A stretch of DNA of 64,000 nt, taken from positions 1 to 64,000 of the forward strand of contig CAZCOG010000008.1 of NCBI GenBank assembly GCA_964500445.1, read 5' to 3'. This DNA is from Persicitalea sp964500445 (GTDB lineage Bacteria > Bacteroidota > Bacteroidia > Cytophagales > Spirosomataceae). The translations under genes and the position numbers were made by a program. Below, piece after piece: positions 26,201 through 34,889 of the stretch; the first letter of the stretch is position 1, and the number at the start of each line of letters is the position of its first letter. The notes under the pieces were generated by a model, which made no database searches, had not been told where the DNA came from, and worked only from the letters and a program-made list of their open reading frames with translations.

Positions 26201-27367
26201 ATGACTGTACTCACGGAAAAAGCCGGGTTGGACTTCAACCTTAGCGAAGAACAGGAAGCGGTACGAGAGGCGGCTCGCGATTTTGCACAAAGCGAACTAC
26301 TGCCAGGCGTCATCGAGCGCGATACGGAACAGAAATTTGATAAAGACCTGCTCCGTAAGATGGGCAAAATGGGTTTTTTGGGGATGATGGTATCGCCCAA
26401 GTACGGCGGCGGCGGTATGGATGCGGTCTCCTACGCCATTGCGGTGGAGGAAATATCCAAAATTGATGCCTCGGCCTCAGTTATCATGTCGGTCAATAAT
26501 TCGCTGGTATGCTGGGGACTGGAAACCTTTGGCAGTGAGGCGCAAAAACAGAAATACCTGACCCGACTGGCCACGGGCGAAATTATCGGCGCATTCTGCC
26601 TGTCGGAACCGGAGGCGGGTTCCGATGCCACTTCACAGCACACGACCGCCCAGGATATGGGCGATTATTATCTGTTAAATGGCACCAAGAACTGGATTAC
26701 CAGCGGTGGTACAGCATCGGTTTGTCTCGTCATGGCGCAGACAAGTCCCGAAAAAAAACACCGGGGCATTAATTGTCTGATCGTGGAGAAAGGAAGCGAG
26801 GGCTTCTCCGTAGGCCGTAAAGAGGACAAAATGGGCATTCGGGCTTCTGACACGCATTCGCTGATGTTTTCGGATGTGAAAGTACCTAAGGAAAATCGCA
26901 TTGGTGACGATGGCTTCGGTTTCAAATTTGCCATGAGTACACTTAATGGTGGCCGCATCGGCATTGCAGCGCAGGCGCTGGGCATCGCCGCCGGGGCTTA
27001 CGAACTATCCCTGCGATATGCCCAGGAACGCACGACTTTTGGCCATCCGATCTTTGATCATCAGGCTATTCAGTTTAAACTGGCCGACATGGCCACGCGT
27101 ATCGAGGCAGCCCGACTTCTGGTGTATAAAGCAGCAAAGGACAAAGACGAAGGAAAAGATTACGTCAAATCTGCCGCAATGGCTAAGCTGTACGCCTCCG
27201 ACGTAGCTATGTGGGTCACGACCGAGGCCGTGCAGATTCACGGTGGCTACGGCTATGTGAAGGAGTATCACGTGGAGCGGCTCATGCGCGATGCCAAGAT
27301 CACGCAGATCTATGAAGGTACCTCAGAAATACAAAAACTAGTAATCGCCCGGGAACTGATCAAATAG
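26201..27367 (+). CDS. Acyl-CoA dehydrogenase
   Basis: FAD-dependent acyl-CoA dehydrogenase of 388 residues, the normal length for short/medium-chain members, catalysing alpha-beta oxidation of acyl-CoA thioesters. Visible landmarks are the N-terminal helical domain (LSEEQEAVREAARDFAQSEL), the flavin-binding segment AFCLSEPEAGSDATSQHTTA and the loop NGTKNWITSGG. Further on come RTTFGHPIFDHQAIQFKLADM, then QIHGGYGYVKEYHVERLMRDAKITQIYEGTSEIQ containing the catalytic Glu. That sequence is closest to the butyryl-CoA/short-chain type. There are no electron-transfer flavoprotein genes beside it. The start at 26201 follows the promoter noted at 26135-26165. Confidence 0.94.
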   Translation: MTVLTEKAGLDFNLSEEQEAVREAARDFAQSELLPGVIERDTEQKFDKDLLRKMGKMGFLGMMVSPKYGGGGMDAVSYAIAVEEISKIDASASVIMSVNNSLVCWGLETFGSEAQKQKYLTRLATGEIIGAFCLSEPEAGSDATSQHTTAQDMGDYYLLNGTKNWITSGGTASVCLVMAQTSPEKKHRGINCLIVEKGSEGFSVGRKEDKMGIRASDTHSLMFSDVKVPKENRIGDDGFGFKFAMSTLNGGRIGIAAQALGIAAGAYELSLRYAQERTTFGHPIFDHQAIQFKLADMATRIEAARLLVYKAAKDKDEGKDYVKSAAMAKLYASDVAMWVTTEAVQIHGGYGYVKEYHVERLMRDAKITQIYEGTSEIQKLVIARELIK

Positions 27368-27469
27368 GGTAAAATGGGGTTTGAGTTGAATTTTTCGATA
27401 GAAGTATGCGCTATTTTAACTATAACGCCCACTTTTTTTTGAAAATTAATGACTATTTGCTTGTATTAG

Positions 27470-27499
27470 TTTTGTACAATTTATTAGATTTGTACAAAA
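27470..27499. promoter_or_regulatory. Perfect inverted repeat overlapping the promoter of the AraC gene
   Basis: TTTTGTACAA (27470-27479) and TTGTACAAAA (27490-27499) form an exact 10-base inverted repeat around a 10-base centre; each half also contains the self-complementary octamer TTGTACAA. The right half overlaps TAGATTTG (27485-27492), a good -7 box, with TTG at 27461-27463 as the -33 element (21-base spacer). A protein bound here would block the promoter, so this is a likely operator, perhaps for autoregulation by the AraC protein 40 bases downstream. The binding factor is inferred. Confidence 0.62.
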
Positions 27500-27539
27500 T
27501 TAGACTTTCCAAGCATTTACGCGCCTCAAAAAATATACT

Positions 27540-28478
27540 ATGGAAGATTACAATAAAATTATTGAATCCCTCGGAGTCAAGTTCGTGAAAGCCCGGCATA
27601 TTCAGATGTTGCAACCCATCACGATCAAAAACTACTACGATGTCCAGAACTCGCTTACTATTCTTTATGACGGTGAGGTATCATTTGCGCTCGAAGGGGA
27701 TGACGAACCGCAGGAAGTAGAAGCGGGCGACATGCTCTTCATTCCGGGCGGCAAGCACGCTACGGTAACTTATGGTAGTTCCAGTTCGGCCAGAATGGTC
27801 TCGAATGAAGATTTTATGACCAATCGCGACAACTACATTCAGTCGGGTTACGATCCGTTGACGATCGGTAGTTTACCTAACTCCTTTGGTTTAGTATCCT
27901 TTGAGGCTAAGGTATTCGACACCGTCAATTTCTTTACGTCGCTCGACGTGCCGCCTTTCCTTATCAAGCGTGACGATCAGATTGCCAATACTATTAATCA
28001 GATCCTGGCCGAGGACATGAACGACATCGCGGGTAAAGGTCGGGTTATCAAGATCAAAACCGAGGAAGTTGTCATTGAGATTATTCGCTATATCCTCAAA
28101 AACAAGCTGTTCGTTGAGCAGCTGGTAACCAATAGTACCTACTTTAAGGACCCTCGCCTGATTGATATATTTGCCTACATTAAGGATAACCTCGGCGGTG
28201 ATTTGTCCAACAAAGTGCTGGCTAATGTGGCTAACGTGTCGGAAGATTATGTGGGCCAGTATTTCAAAATGCTCACCGGCATCAACCCACAAGACTACAT
28301 CGAGTACCAGCGCATGGAGAAAGCCGTGGATCTGCTCCGTACTTCGAAGAAGAGCATCCGCGCGATTGGCTCCGATGTCGGTTATAAAGACACCGCTTAT
28401 TTCTGTCGCCGCTTCAAAATGATGTTCGGCATTCCGGCAGGCAAAATGCGTCGCCGTGAGTCGCTGATGAACGTTTAA
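27540..28478 (+). CDS. AraC-family transcriptional regulator with cupin-like sensor domain
   Basis: A 312-residue regulator. Residues about 20-110 form a cupin-like beta sensor (LTILYDGEVSFALEGDDEPQEVEAGDMLFIPGGKHATVTYG). A helical linker follows, and residues about 205-312 are the AraC double helix-turn-helix domain: LSNKVLANVANVSEDYVGQYFKMLTGINPQDYIEYQRMEKAVDLL and SIRAIGSDVGYKDTAYFCRRFKMMFGIPAG. The effector is unknown. The inverted repeat in its promoter suggests feedback control, and the neighbouring acyl-CoA dehydrogenase gene or the nuo block beyond the shared terminator could be targets; that is speculation. Confidence 0.9.
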   Translation: MEDYNKIIESLGVKFVKARHIQMLQPITIKNYYDVQNSLTILYDGEVSFALEGDDEPQEVEAGDMLFIPGGKHATVTYGSSSSARMVSNEDFMTNRDNYIQSGYDPLTIGSLPNSFGLVSFEAKVFDTVNFFTSLDVPPFLIKRDDQIANTINQILAEDMNDIAGKGRVIKIKTEEVVIEIIRYILKNKLFVEQLVTNSTYFKDPRLIDIFAYIKDNLGGDLSNKVLANVANVSEDYVGQYFKMLTGINPQDYIEYQRMEKAVDLLRTSKKSIRAIGSDVGYKDTAYFCRRFKMMFGIPAGKMRRRESLMNV

Positions 28479-28532
28479 TCAATGGAGAATGGACGGTGAT
28501 TAATGGATAATGCCTTTTATCCAGATACCCCT

Positions 28533-28580
28533 AAAACTCAAAAAGCCGCAGGATTCGTCCTGCGGCTTTTTGAGTTTTTT
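28533..28580. terminator. Bidirectional terminator between the AraC gene and nuoN
   Basis: A perfect 21-base stem (28533-28553 with 28558-28578) closed by a TTCG tetraloop; its GC core is AAGCCGCAGGA/TCCTGCGGCTT. T-rich flanks occur on both sides (TTTTTT at 28575-28580 on plus; the A-rich left arm gives TTTT on minus). It serves the convergent AraC gene and the nuoKLMN transcript. Confidence 0.93.
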
Positions 28581-28633
28581 ATATTTTGGGGTACATGTAT
28601 AGAGAAATCTTTATGAATCAGAGCGATAAGTCC

Positions 28634-30022
28634 TTACACCAATCCAGTAAACAGCCCCGGCGCGATGCCGAACAAAATCGTGATGATTGTGGCCGAAATC
28701 AGGACAATCTGATAAAAAGGTGCTACCCGGATTTCGGCGGTATCGCCCTCTTTCATGTAAGCGGCCATGATGACCCGGAAATAGTAATATATTCCTACCG
28801 CCGACATTAGTACCGCAACTACCAGCAGCCAGATGATGCCGCGCTCGGCAGCACTGCCAAACACGAAGAACTTACCCCAGAAACCTGCGGTAAGCGGAAT
28901 ACCCGCCAGCGAAAGCATGGAAACCGTCAGCACGAAGGCCAGCAGTGGGTTGTGACGGGCAAGGCCGTTAAAAGCTTCGTAGGTCTCGCGGGGTTTGCCA
29001 GTCATAGCCTTTTCCCGGGCAAGCGGAATAAGTACCCCAAAGGCACAGATTGTCGCTACCGAGTAGGCCATCGAATAAAAGAGAATGGAGTTTTCCGTTT
29101 GGGGCGTCATGGCCGTAAGGGCGATGAGCAGGTAACCCGCGTGAGAGATACTGGAATAAGCCAGCATCCGCTTGAAGCTGTCCTGATATACCGCGATGAT
29201 ATTGCCTACCAGCAAAGTCAGTACCGTGATGACCGCCAGCGTAATCCACCAGTAGTCATAAATCCCCGTGAAGGAGTGCGAGAGTAACCGGAAGAGAGCG
29301 GCAAAGCCCGCCGTTTTGACAATCGTGGCCATGAAAGCCGTAAAAATGGTTGGTGCACCTTCGTAAACATCGGGCGTCCAGAAGTGAAACGGAGCCGCCG
29401 ACACTTTGAATAACATTCCAATAAGTACCAGCAACAAGCCTCCGTACAACAAATAGGAAGGATTTCCCTGCGCAATGTAAGCTTGAACACCCGTCAGCGT
29501 GAAGGAACCCGTGGCTCCATAGAGCAGCGCAATGCCAAACAGCAGAATACCCGTAGCGAAGGCACCCATCAAAAAGTACTTCAGCGCTGCTTCGTTGGAA
29601 CGCAGGTTGCGTTTTTCACTACCTGTCAACACGTACATCGCCACCGAAAGAATTTCCAGCCCCAAGAATAGCATAATGAGGTTTTCGAAGCCAATCATCA
29701 TGAACGCTCCCACCAGCGAGAAAAGCATGATGGCGTAGTACTCGGCGGGCTGGGCTTCATCGTCGTCCTGAAAGCCGCGTGTCATGGCGACGATCATGAA
29801 GGCCGACACCAGTACAATGCCGTTAAAAGCCAGCGTGAGATTATTCACCGCCAGCATATTGTAAAAATAAATGATCGTTCCCTGGTTCCACTCTACAAAG
29901 TTGCCGACTAGTGCAACAGCCAAAAATAGCAGCGTCGCGGGTAGTAGAATAGCCTTGGATTTCGCAAAACCCAAAAAGAGAACAACTATTCCCAGAAAAG
30001 AAAGAAGTATAATGGGATACAT
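28634..30022 (-). CDS. nuoN: NADH-quinone oxidoreductase subunit N
   Basis: Antiporter-like membrane subunit of respiratory complex I, 462 residues, about 14 helices, contributing one proton path. The family is clear from GLEILSVAMYVLTGSEKRNLRSNEAALKYFLMGAFATGILLFG, HFWTPDVYEGAPTIFTAFMATIVKTAGFA, and the Lys-containing helix DSFKRMLAYSSISHAGYLL. It is the last gene of the nuoK-L-M-N series, 10 bases after nuoM, and is closed by the bidirectional terminator. Length and motifs are normal. Confidence 0.96.
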   Translation of the reverse strand: MYPIILLSFLGIVVLFLGFAKSKAILLPATLLFLAVALVGNFVEWNQGTIIYFYNMLAVNNLTLAFNGIVLVSAFMIVAMTRGFQDDDEAQPAEYYAIMLFSLVGAFMMIGFENLIMLFLGLEILSVAMYVLTGSEKRNLRSNEAALKYFLMGAFATGILLFGIALLYGATGSFTLTGVQAYIAQGNPSYLLYGGLLLVLIGMLFKVSAAPFHFWTPDVYEGAPTIFTAFMATIVKTAGFAALFRLLSHSFTGIYDYWWITLAVITVLTLLVGNIIAVYQDSFKRMLAYSSISHAGYLLIALTAMTPQTENSILFYSMAYSVATICAFGVLIPLAREKAMTGKPRETYEAFNGLARHNPLLAFVLTVSMLSLAGIPLTAGFWGKFFVFGSAAERGIIWLLVVAVLMSAVGIYYYFRVIMAAYMKEGDTAEIRVAPFYQIVLISATIITILFGIAPGLFTGLV

Positions 30023-30032
30023 TGAAGGGGAA

Positions 30033-31481
30033 TTAGTTATGGATGAACCGCAGTAGTTGATTGACCGTCGGTTCGGTCATTTCTAAAAATGTGCTGGGAT
30101 AAATACCAATCCAGAAAACCATAATGGTCAGGGGAATCAGTACAGCACGTTCGCTGAGTGTCAATTCTTTAAAATGCTCCGTATTGACCGAAGTAACACC
30201 AAACATCGATTTCTGGAACATTCTCAATAAGTATACCGCTCCCAGGATAATCGTCAGTCCGGCCACTGCTCCCAGCCAGTTATTGTACTCGAAAACTCCG
30301 GCCAGCAAAAGAAACTCTCCTACGAAGCCACTTGTGAGCGGCAGTGCCACGCTGCCCAGCAGCATCACCATGAAATACACACTCAGGCTAGGCGTCTTTT
30401 GGGTAATGCCACCCAGGTGATCGAGATAACGAGTATTGGTGCGACTGAAAATAATGTCGATGATGAAGAACATGCCGACGACATTGATTCCGTGCGCCAG
30501 CATTTGGATCAAGGCCCCCTGCATCCCGTTAAGCGTAGTCGAGAAAGCGCCAGCGGCCATCAGACCCACGTGAGCAAAAGATGAGTAGGCCACCAGCCGT
30601 TTCATGTCACGCTGCTGAATGGCAATAATGGAGCCATATACGATGCCAATCACCGATAATACGATAGCCACTACGCCCCATTGGTTAAGTGCCAGCGGGG
30701 TGATCGGCAATAGAAGACGAATCAGGCCATAAACCCCCATTTTGAGCATTATGCCCGCCAGCAACATGGTAGCCGGAGTTGGCGACTCAGTATAGGTATC
30801 CGGTTGCCACGTATGGAAAGGGAATAGCGGCATTTTGATGGCAAAGGCGATAAAAAACGCCCAGAAAAGCCAACCCTGCGCGGCGGGGGTCAATTGTAAA
30901 TCGTAAAAAGCGGTAATAGCCGAAGAGTGCGTACCGGGCGTTTGGTAGTAGAGATACACTAACGCTATGAGCATGAACAAACTACCGAAGATAGTATACA
31001 CGAAAAACTTGAACGTGATCTTCAGGCGGTTCTCGCCGCCCCAAATGGCAGCCAGGAAATAAACCGGAATCAGCGCAACCTCGAAAAAGAAGTAAAAAAG
31101 AAAGGCATCCGTAGTCGTAAACACGCCCACCAGAGCCGACTCCATAAAGAGAATAAGAGCAAAAAAGGCAGCTGGATTCTTGTAGGTATGTCCGAAAGCC
31201 GATAGTACAATCAATGGCACCAGGAAGGTCGTCAGGAGTACCAGCAGCATACTGATACCGTCGATGGAAGCGCCGAAGGAAATACCCGAAGCGGCCATCC
31301 AGTCGTAGCGAAAACCAAACTGTGCTCCGGCAGCGGGGTTAAACTGTGTCCAGACAAACACCGCCGTCGCCAGTTCGGATAAGGCTCCAGCCAGCGCGAT
31401 CGTTTTCGCATTACTTCCGCCCAAAAAGAACGTCAGCAAACCAGCCACGAGGGGAATAAGTATTAATAGAATCGTTAACAT
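30033..31481 (-). CDS. nuoM: NADH-quinone oxidoreductase subunit M
   Basis: Second antiporter-like subunit of complex I, 482 residues. Conserved parts include MESALVGVFTTTDAFLFYFFFEVALIPVYFLAAIWGGENR, in which the Glu in the fifth helix is essential for proton transfer. The substrate-channel segment KMPLFPFHTWQPDTYTESPTPATMLLAGIMLKMGVYGLIRL and the Lys-containing QQRDMKRLVAYSSFAHVGLM are also present. It follows nuoL after an 89-base spacer largely made of a repeated palindromic element, and leads into nuoN after 10 bases. Confidence 0.96.
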   Translation of the reverse strand: MLTILLILIPLVAGLLTFFLGGSNAKTIALAGALSELATAVFVWTQFNPAAGAQFGFRYDWMAASGISFGASIDGISMLLVLLTTFLVPLIVLSAFGHTYKNPAAFFALILFMESALVGVFTTTDAFLFYFFFEVALIPVYFLAAIWGGENRLKITFKFFVYTIFGSLFMLIALVYLYYQTPGTHSSAITAFYDLQLTPAAQGWLFWAFFIAFAIKMPLFPFHTWQPDTYTESPTPATMLLAGIMLKMGVYGLIRLLLPITPLALNQWGVVAIVLSVIGIVYGSIIAIQQRDMKRLVAYSSFAHVGLMAAGAFSTTLNGMQGALIQMLAHGINVVGMFFIIDIIFSRTNTRYLDHLGGITQKTPSLSVYFMVMLLGSVALPLTSGFVGEFLLLAGVFEYNNWLGAVAGLTIILGAVYLLRMFQKSMFGVTSVNTEHFKELTLSERAVLIPLTIMVFWIGIYPSTFLEMTEPTVNQLLRFIHN

Positions 31482-31493
31482 ATAGTCAATTGT

Positions 31494-31576
31494 AAATGAG
31501 TGTATTCAGGATAATTTAAATATTTCGCGAAAGCAATGTCCACTAATTTATTCCTTCCGACATTCACTCATTAATT
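31494..31576. repeat. Palindromic spacer repeat between nuoL and nuoM
   Basis: The right end TTCCGACATTCACTCATTAA (from 31555) is a near copy of the inverse of AATTAGTGAATGTCGGAATA found in the ilv operon. The centre shares GCGAAAGCAAT with the ilvC-ilvA copy, and the left end (AATGAGTGTATTC) is a degenerate inverse arm. The repeat contains the nuoL stop codon (31571-31573) and nearly reaches the nuoM start. Confidence 0.55.
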
Positions 31577-33493
31577 AAGTAGCAGATTCCAAAAAAGCAC
31601 CACCATAATCCCCACGACCATAGCGAAGACGTAGTAACCGATGGAGCCCGTTTGAGTTTGGCGGCCCAGATTGGAAAGTCCCTTGACCAGTTTACCCGTG
31701 CCTTCCACAAAAAGGTCAATGAAAAACTCTCCGAAACTGGATAGAATTCCGGAAAGCGATTTCATAGGTTTTACAAAAACTGTATCGTACAGTTCATCGA
31801 TGTAGTACTTGTGATAGACTACGTTCTCCACGCCCGTCCGGGCTTCCGACTCGGGAGCAGGTACCGCGCTTTTGCTAATGTACATTACATAAGCCACTAC
31901 TGCCGCGATTAATGCCACGATTACCGATACGCCCATCAGAACAAACTCTTCGGAATGCGAGAGTGCTGTAGCTGCAAAAGCTTCGGGGTTGACCTGTCGC
32001 GCGGCGTCGAACAGCGGACTCATAAACTCGGCCAGTTGATGAGTGCCTCCTAATGCTTCGGGAACACCGATGAAGCCACCGACGGCCGAGAGAATCGCCA
32101 ATATTACCAGCGGAATGGTCATGGCAGCGGGCGATTCGTGCAGGTGATGTTCCTGCTCGTGTGTACCTCGGAAAGAGCCAAAGAAAGTCAAAAACAGCAA
32201 CCGGAACATATAAAAGGATGTCATAGCCGACCCCAAAACACCGATGCCCCACAGTAGTTTGTTGTGTTCAAAAGCGTGAGCCAGAATTTCGTCCTTTGAG
32301 AAGAAGCCCGCGAAGGGCGGCAATCCGGCGATAGCCCAGGTAGCTACGGCAAAGGTGATGAACGTAATTGGTAGTTTTTTGCGAAGCCCACCCATAAAGC
32401 GGATATCCTGTTCGTCGGACATGGCATGAATTACGCTACCCGCGCCGAGGAATAGCAGTGCCTTGAAAAAGGCGTGAGTGATAACGTGGAACATGGAAGC
32501 CGAATAGGCCATTACCCCTAAACCGAGGAACATATAGCCCAACTGACTCACCGTAGAATAAGCTAGAACCTTCTTGATATCGTTTTGCAGAAGCCCGATC
32601 GAAGCCGCAAAAAGAGCTGTAACTGCGCCGACTACCGCCACGATTTCCAGTGTTTCGGGAGCAAGCGTGTAGAGTACGTTGGAGCGAATTACCATGTATA
32701 TCCCCGCTGTAACCATCGTGGCCGCGTGAATCAGGGCAGATACAGGCGTGGGTCCCGCCATGGCGTCAGGTAACCAGGTGTAAAGCGGAATCTGCGCCGA
32801 CTTACCCATCGCTCCCACAAAAAGCAGCATTGTGATAGCGAATACAACGTGGTCGCCCACGGGAAGTCCGGTCGCTTGCCGGAAAACTTCTGTGTACTCT
32901 ACTGAACCGAAGGCATGGATAATGGTGAAGATACCCAGTAAAAAGCCTAAATCCCCGATGCGGTTCATGATAAAGGCTTTACGGGCGGCGTTATTGAAGT
33001 CGGTGTTTTTATTCCAAAAACCAATGAGCAAATAAGAGCAAAGCCCGACGCCCTCCCAGCCGATAAACATGATGACATAGTTGGAACCCAGCACCAGCAG
33101 CAGCATGAAAAACAGGAACAGGTTCAGGAAGGAGAAAAATTTCCCAAAACCCGGATCGTGCTTCATATAGCCGATGGAGTAAATGTGAATCAGAGAACCC
33201 ACACCCGTGATAATCATCAGCATCAGGAGCGACAGCTGGTCGACCTGAAAGGAAAAAGGAATGTTCAACTCGCCGACGCTTATCCAGTTGAATAACGAAA
33301 CGATTATTGGCTGACTACCCCCTTCTTTGAAGGCCAATAGTACCGCCACCGAAGCGGCAAAACTTCCCAGAGCCGCCAGGGAGCCTATCAGCCCAACTGC
33401 TCCTTTAGGAATATGACGAAACCCAATGCCATTGATCAGAAACCCGATCAAAGGTAGCAGGGGAATTAAAACTAGTAGCGTAACAGGCATCAC
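31571..33493 (-). CDS. nuoL: NADH-quinone oxidoreductase subunit L
   Basis: The largest antiporter-like subunit of complex I, 640 residues including the long lateral helix at the C-terminus. Markers are the N-terminal loop FSFQVDQLSLLMLMIITGVGSLIHIYSIGYM, WEGVGLCSYLLIGFW and KSAQIPLYTWLPDAMAGPTPVSALIHAATMVTAGIYMVIR. The Lys helix NDIKKVLAYSTVSQLGYMFLGLG is also present. It follows nuoK after a 64-base spacer. The final segment (SNLGRQTQTGSIGYYVFAMVVGIMVVLFW) is the expected closing helix. Confidence 0.97.
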   Translation of the reverse strand: MMPVTLLVLIPLLPLIGFLINGIGFRHIPKGAVGLIGSLAALGSFAASVAVLLAFKEGGSQPIIVSLFNWISVGELNIPFSFQVDQLSLLMLMIITGVGSLIHIYSIGYMKHDPGFGKFFSFLNLFLFFMLLLVLGSNYVIMFIGWEGVGLCSYLLIGFWNKNTDFNNAARKAFIMNRIGDLGFLLGIFTIIHAFGSVEYTEVFRQATGLPVGDHVVFAITMLLFVGAMGKSAQIPLYTWLPDAMAGPTPVSALIHAATMVTAGIYMVIRSNVLYTLAPETLEIVAVVGAVTALFAASIGLLQNDIKKVLAYSTVSQLGYMFLGLGVMAYSASMFHVITHAFFKALLFLGAGSVIHAMSDEQDIRFMGGLRKKLPITFITFAVATWAIAGLPPFAGFFSKDEILAHAFEHNKLLWGIGVLGSAMTSFYMFRLLFLTFFGSFRGTHEQEHHLHESPAAMTIPLVILAILSAVGGFIGVPEALGGTHQLAEFMSPLFDAARQVNPEAFAATALSHSEEFVLMGVSVIVALIAAVVAYVMYISKSAVPAPESEARTGVENVVYHKYYIDELYDTVFVKPMKSLSGILSSFGEFFIDLFVEGTGKLVKGLSNLGRQTQTGSIGYYVFAMVVGIMVVLFWNLLLN

Positions 33494-33557
33494 TTCAATT
33501 TAAGAATGAGTGACCGGGTCGCCGGTGCGATGAGAGAGTAAGTTTTGGTATTCAGTA

Positions 33558-33893
33558 TCATCCCTTCAATTTATTCAAGAACCCAATATCGATTGTTCGG
33601 GTGTTTCTATAAATCATCACGATGATAGCCAGTCCCACCGCTACTTCAGCGGCGGCCACAGCCATGATGAAAAAGACAAAAACCTGGGCGGAAGGATCAG
33701 ATTTATAAGAAGAAAAAGCGATCAGCAATAAATTGACCGAATTGAGCATCAATTCAACCGACATAAAGATCACAATAGCGTTCCTACGGATCAAAACGCC
33801 CAGTATGCCGATCACAAAAAGGGCCGTGCTAAGAATCAGATAGCTTTTAAGCGGAATAAGTTGGATTATATCCGGTATCGAGGTTTCCTGCAT
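33558..33893 (-). CDS. nuoK: NADH-quinone oxidoreductase subunit K
   Basis: Small three-helix membrane subunit of complex I (111 residues) homologous to MrpC. LFVIGILGVLIRRNAIVIFMSVELMLNSVNLLLIAFS contains the conserved membrane Glu, and VFFIMAVAAAEVAVGLAIIVMIYRN the second one. It is the first gene of this block and has its own promoter, so complex I genes nuoA-J must be elsewhere in the genome; the next gene upstream is an exonuclease, not nuoJ. Confidence 0.96.
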   Translation of the reverse strand: MQETSIPDIIQLIPLKSYLILSTALFVIGILGVLIRRNAIVIFMSVELMLNSVNLLLIAFSSYKSDPSAQVFVFFIMAVAAAEVAVGLAIIVMIYRNTRTIDIGFLNKLKG

Positions 33894-33948
33894 AGAAAAA
33901 AGCCGTTGGATAGTGCTTTAACGCGCCTTTCGGCCCGTAAAATTCGGG

Positions 33949-33978
33949 CAAATTTAAAGATAAATTTTCCTTACCCAA
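33949..33978 (-). promoter_or_regulatory. Promoter of the nuoKLMN operon
   Basis: On the minus strand: TTG (33976-33978), a 19-base spacer, then TAAATTTG (33949-33956), an exact match to the Bacteroidota consensus. It lies between the exonuclease stop and nuoK, giving a leader of about 50 bases, and makes nuoKLMN an independent transcription unit. Confidence 0.7.
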
Positions 33979-33998
33979 GCCCTGAAAGCGGGATTATT

Positions 33999-34811
33999 CT
34001 ACCGCTTTGTCAAAGCACGGAGTTTGATCTCGGTTAAACGGCGCTTTGTGTCGAGCGGAAAGTCGTTTTTAATGATCCAATCAAAGAAAGCGGGTTCTTT
34101 TTTGAGTACATCAACCACTTTCTTGCCGTTGTGTTTGCCAAAGTTGAAAACTTCCTCACCGTGTTCGTTAAAGATCATACGTCCGGCAAAGTCCACATTA
34201 GGTGTGGCGGTAAGCATATGCAGCTTGTCCATATCATTATGGATCGGTACCGATTCGTTGCCATTGTCGTCGATTACAGTTACGTCGGCGTAGTGCTTGA
34301 TTTGGGCGTTTAGTACTTCGTAAGTAGCGAGGGCATCGGCCTCCGCGCCATGTGCTCCGATTAGGTCTTTCCCGCAGTAAAATTTATAGGCTGCGGCAAG
34401 GTTACGCGGCTCCATGAGATGAAAAACGCGCTGAGCATCGATCAGGCGACGCCCCTTAGCGTCAAAATCCACATCCACCCGCAGGAATTCTTCTACCAGC
34501 AGCGGTACATCAAAGCGATTGCTGTTGAAGCCAGCCAGATCGCAGCCTTCCAGAAACTTCACCAGATCACGGGCAATCTGCTTGAACGTAGGACAGTCTG
34601 CAATATCTTCATCGTAAATTCCGTGAATCAGGCTGGATTCGAGCGGAATGGGCATTTCTGGATTTATTCGCCAGGTACGGACTTCTTCGCTGCCGTCGGG
34701 CAGTGCCTTTACGACGGAAACCTCAACGATGCGATCTTTGGCAATGTTGGTACCCGTGGTTTCGAGGTCAAAGAAAGCAAGGGGACGTTTTAATTTTAGC
34801 TGATGAGGCAC
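33999..34811 (-). CDS. DEDDh 3'-5' exonuclease (DNA polymerase III epsilon-like)
   Basis: A 270-residue 3'-5' exonuclease with the five acidic/His positions of the DEDDh group: FFDLETTG (Asp15, Glu17), GFNSNRFDVPLL for motif II and HGAEADALATYE for motif III. After the nuclease (to about residue 180) comes a C-terminal domain (FNFGKHNGKKVVDVLKKEPAFFDWIIKNDFPLDTK). That part resembles the small domain (DUF3820-like) often appended to such nucleases in Bacteroidota. It may proofread, trim RNA or repair DNA; the role is undetermined. No ATG is available; GTG at 34811 is used. It is not functionally related to the nuo genes downstream. Confidence 0.88.
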   Translation of the reverse strand: MPHQLKLKRPLAFFDLETTGTNIAKDRIVEVSVVKALPDGSEEVRTWRINPEMPIPLESSLIHGIYDEDIADCPTFKQIARDLVKFLEGCDLAGFNSNRFDVPLLVEEFLRVDVDFDAKGRRLIDAQRVFHLMEPRNLAAAYKFYCGKDLIGAHGAEADALATYEVLNAQIKHYADVTVIDDNGNESVPIHNDMDKLHMLTATPNVDFAGRMIFNEHGEEVFNFGKHNGKKVVDVLKKEPAFFDWIIKNDFPLDTKRRLTEIKLRALTKR

Positions 34812-34889
34812 GGGACTTTATTGATACTTGGTACAAAATTCCTGATTGAAGGCCGCGAAGGTACGCAAAATGTGCTACCCGATTGCCGC

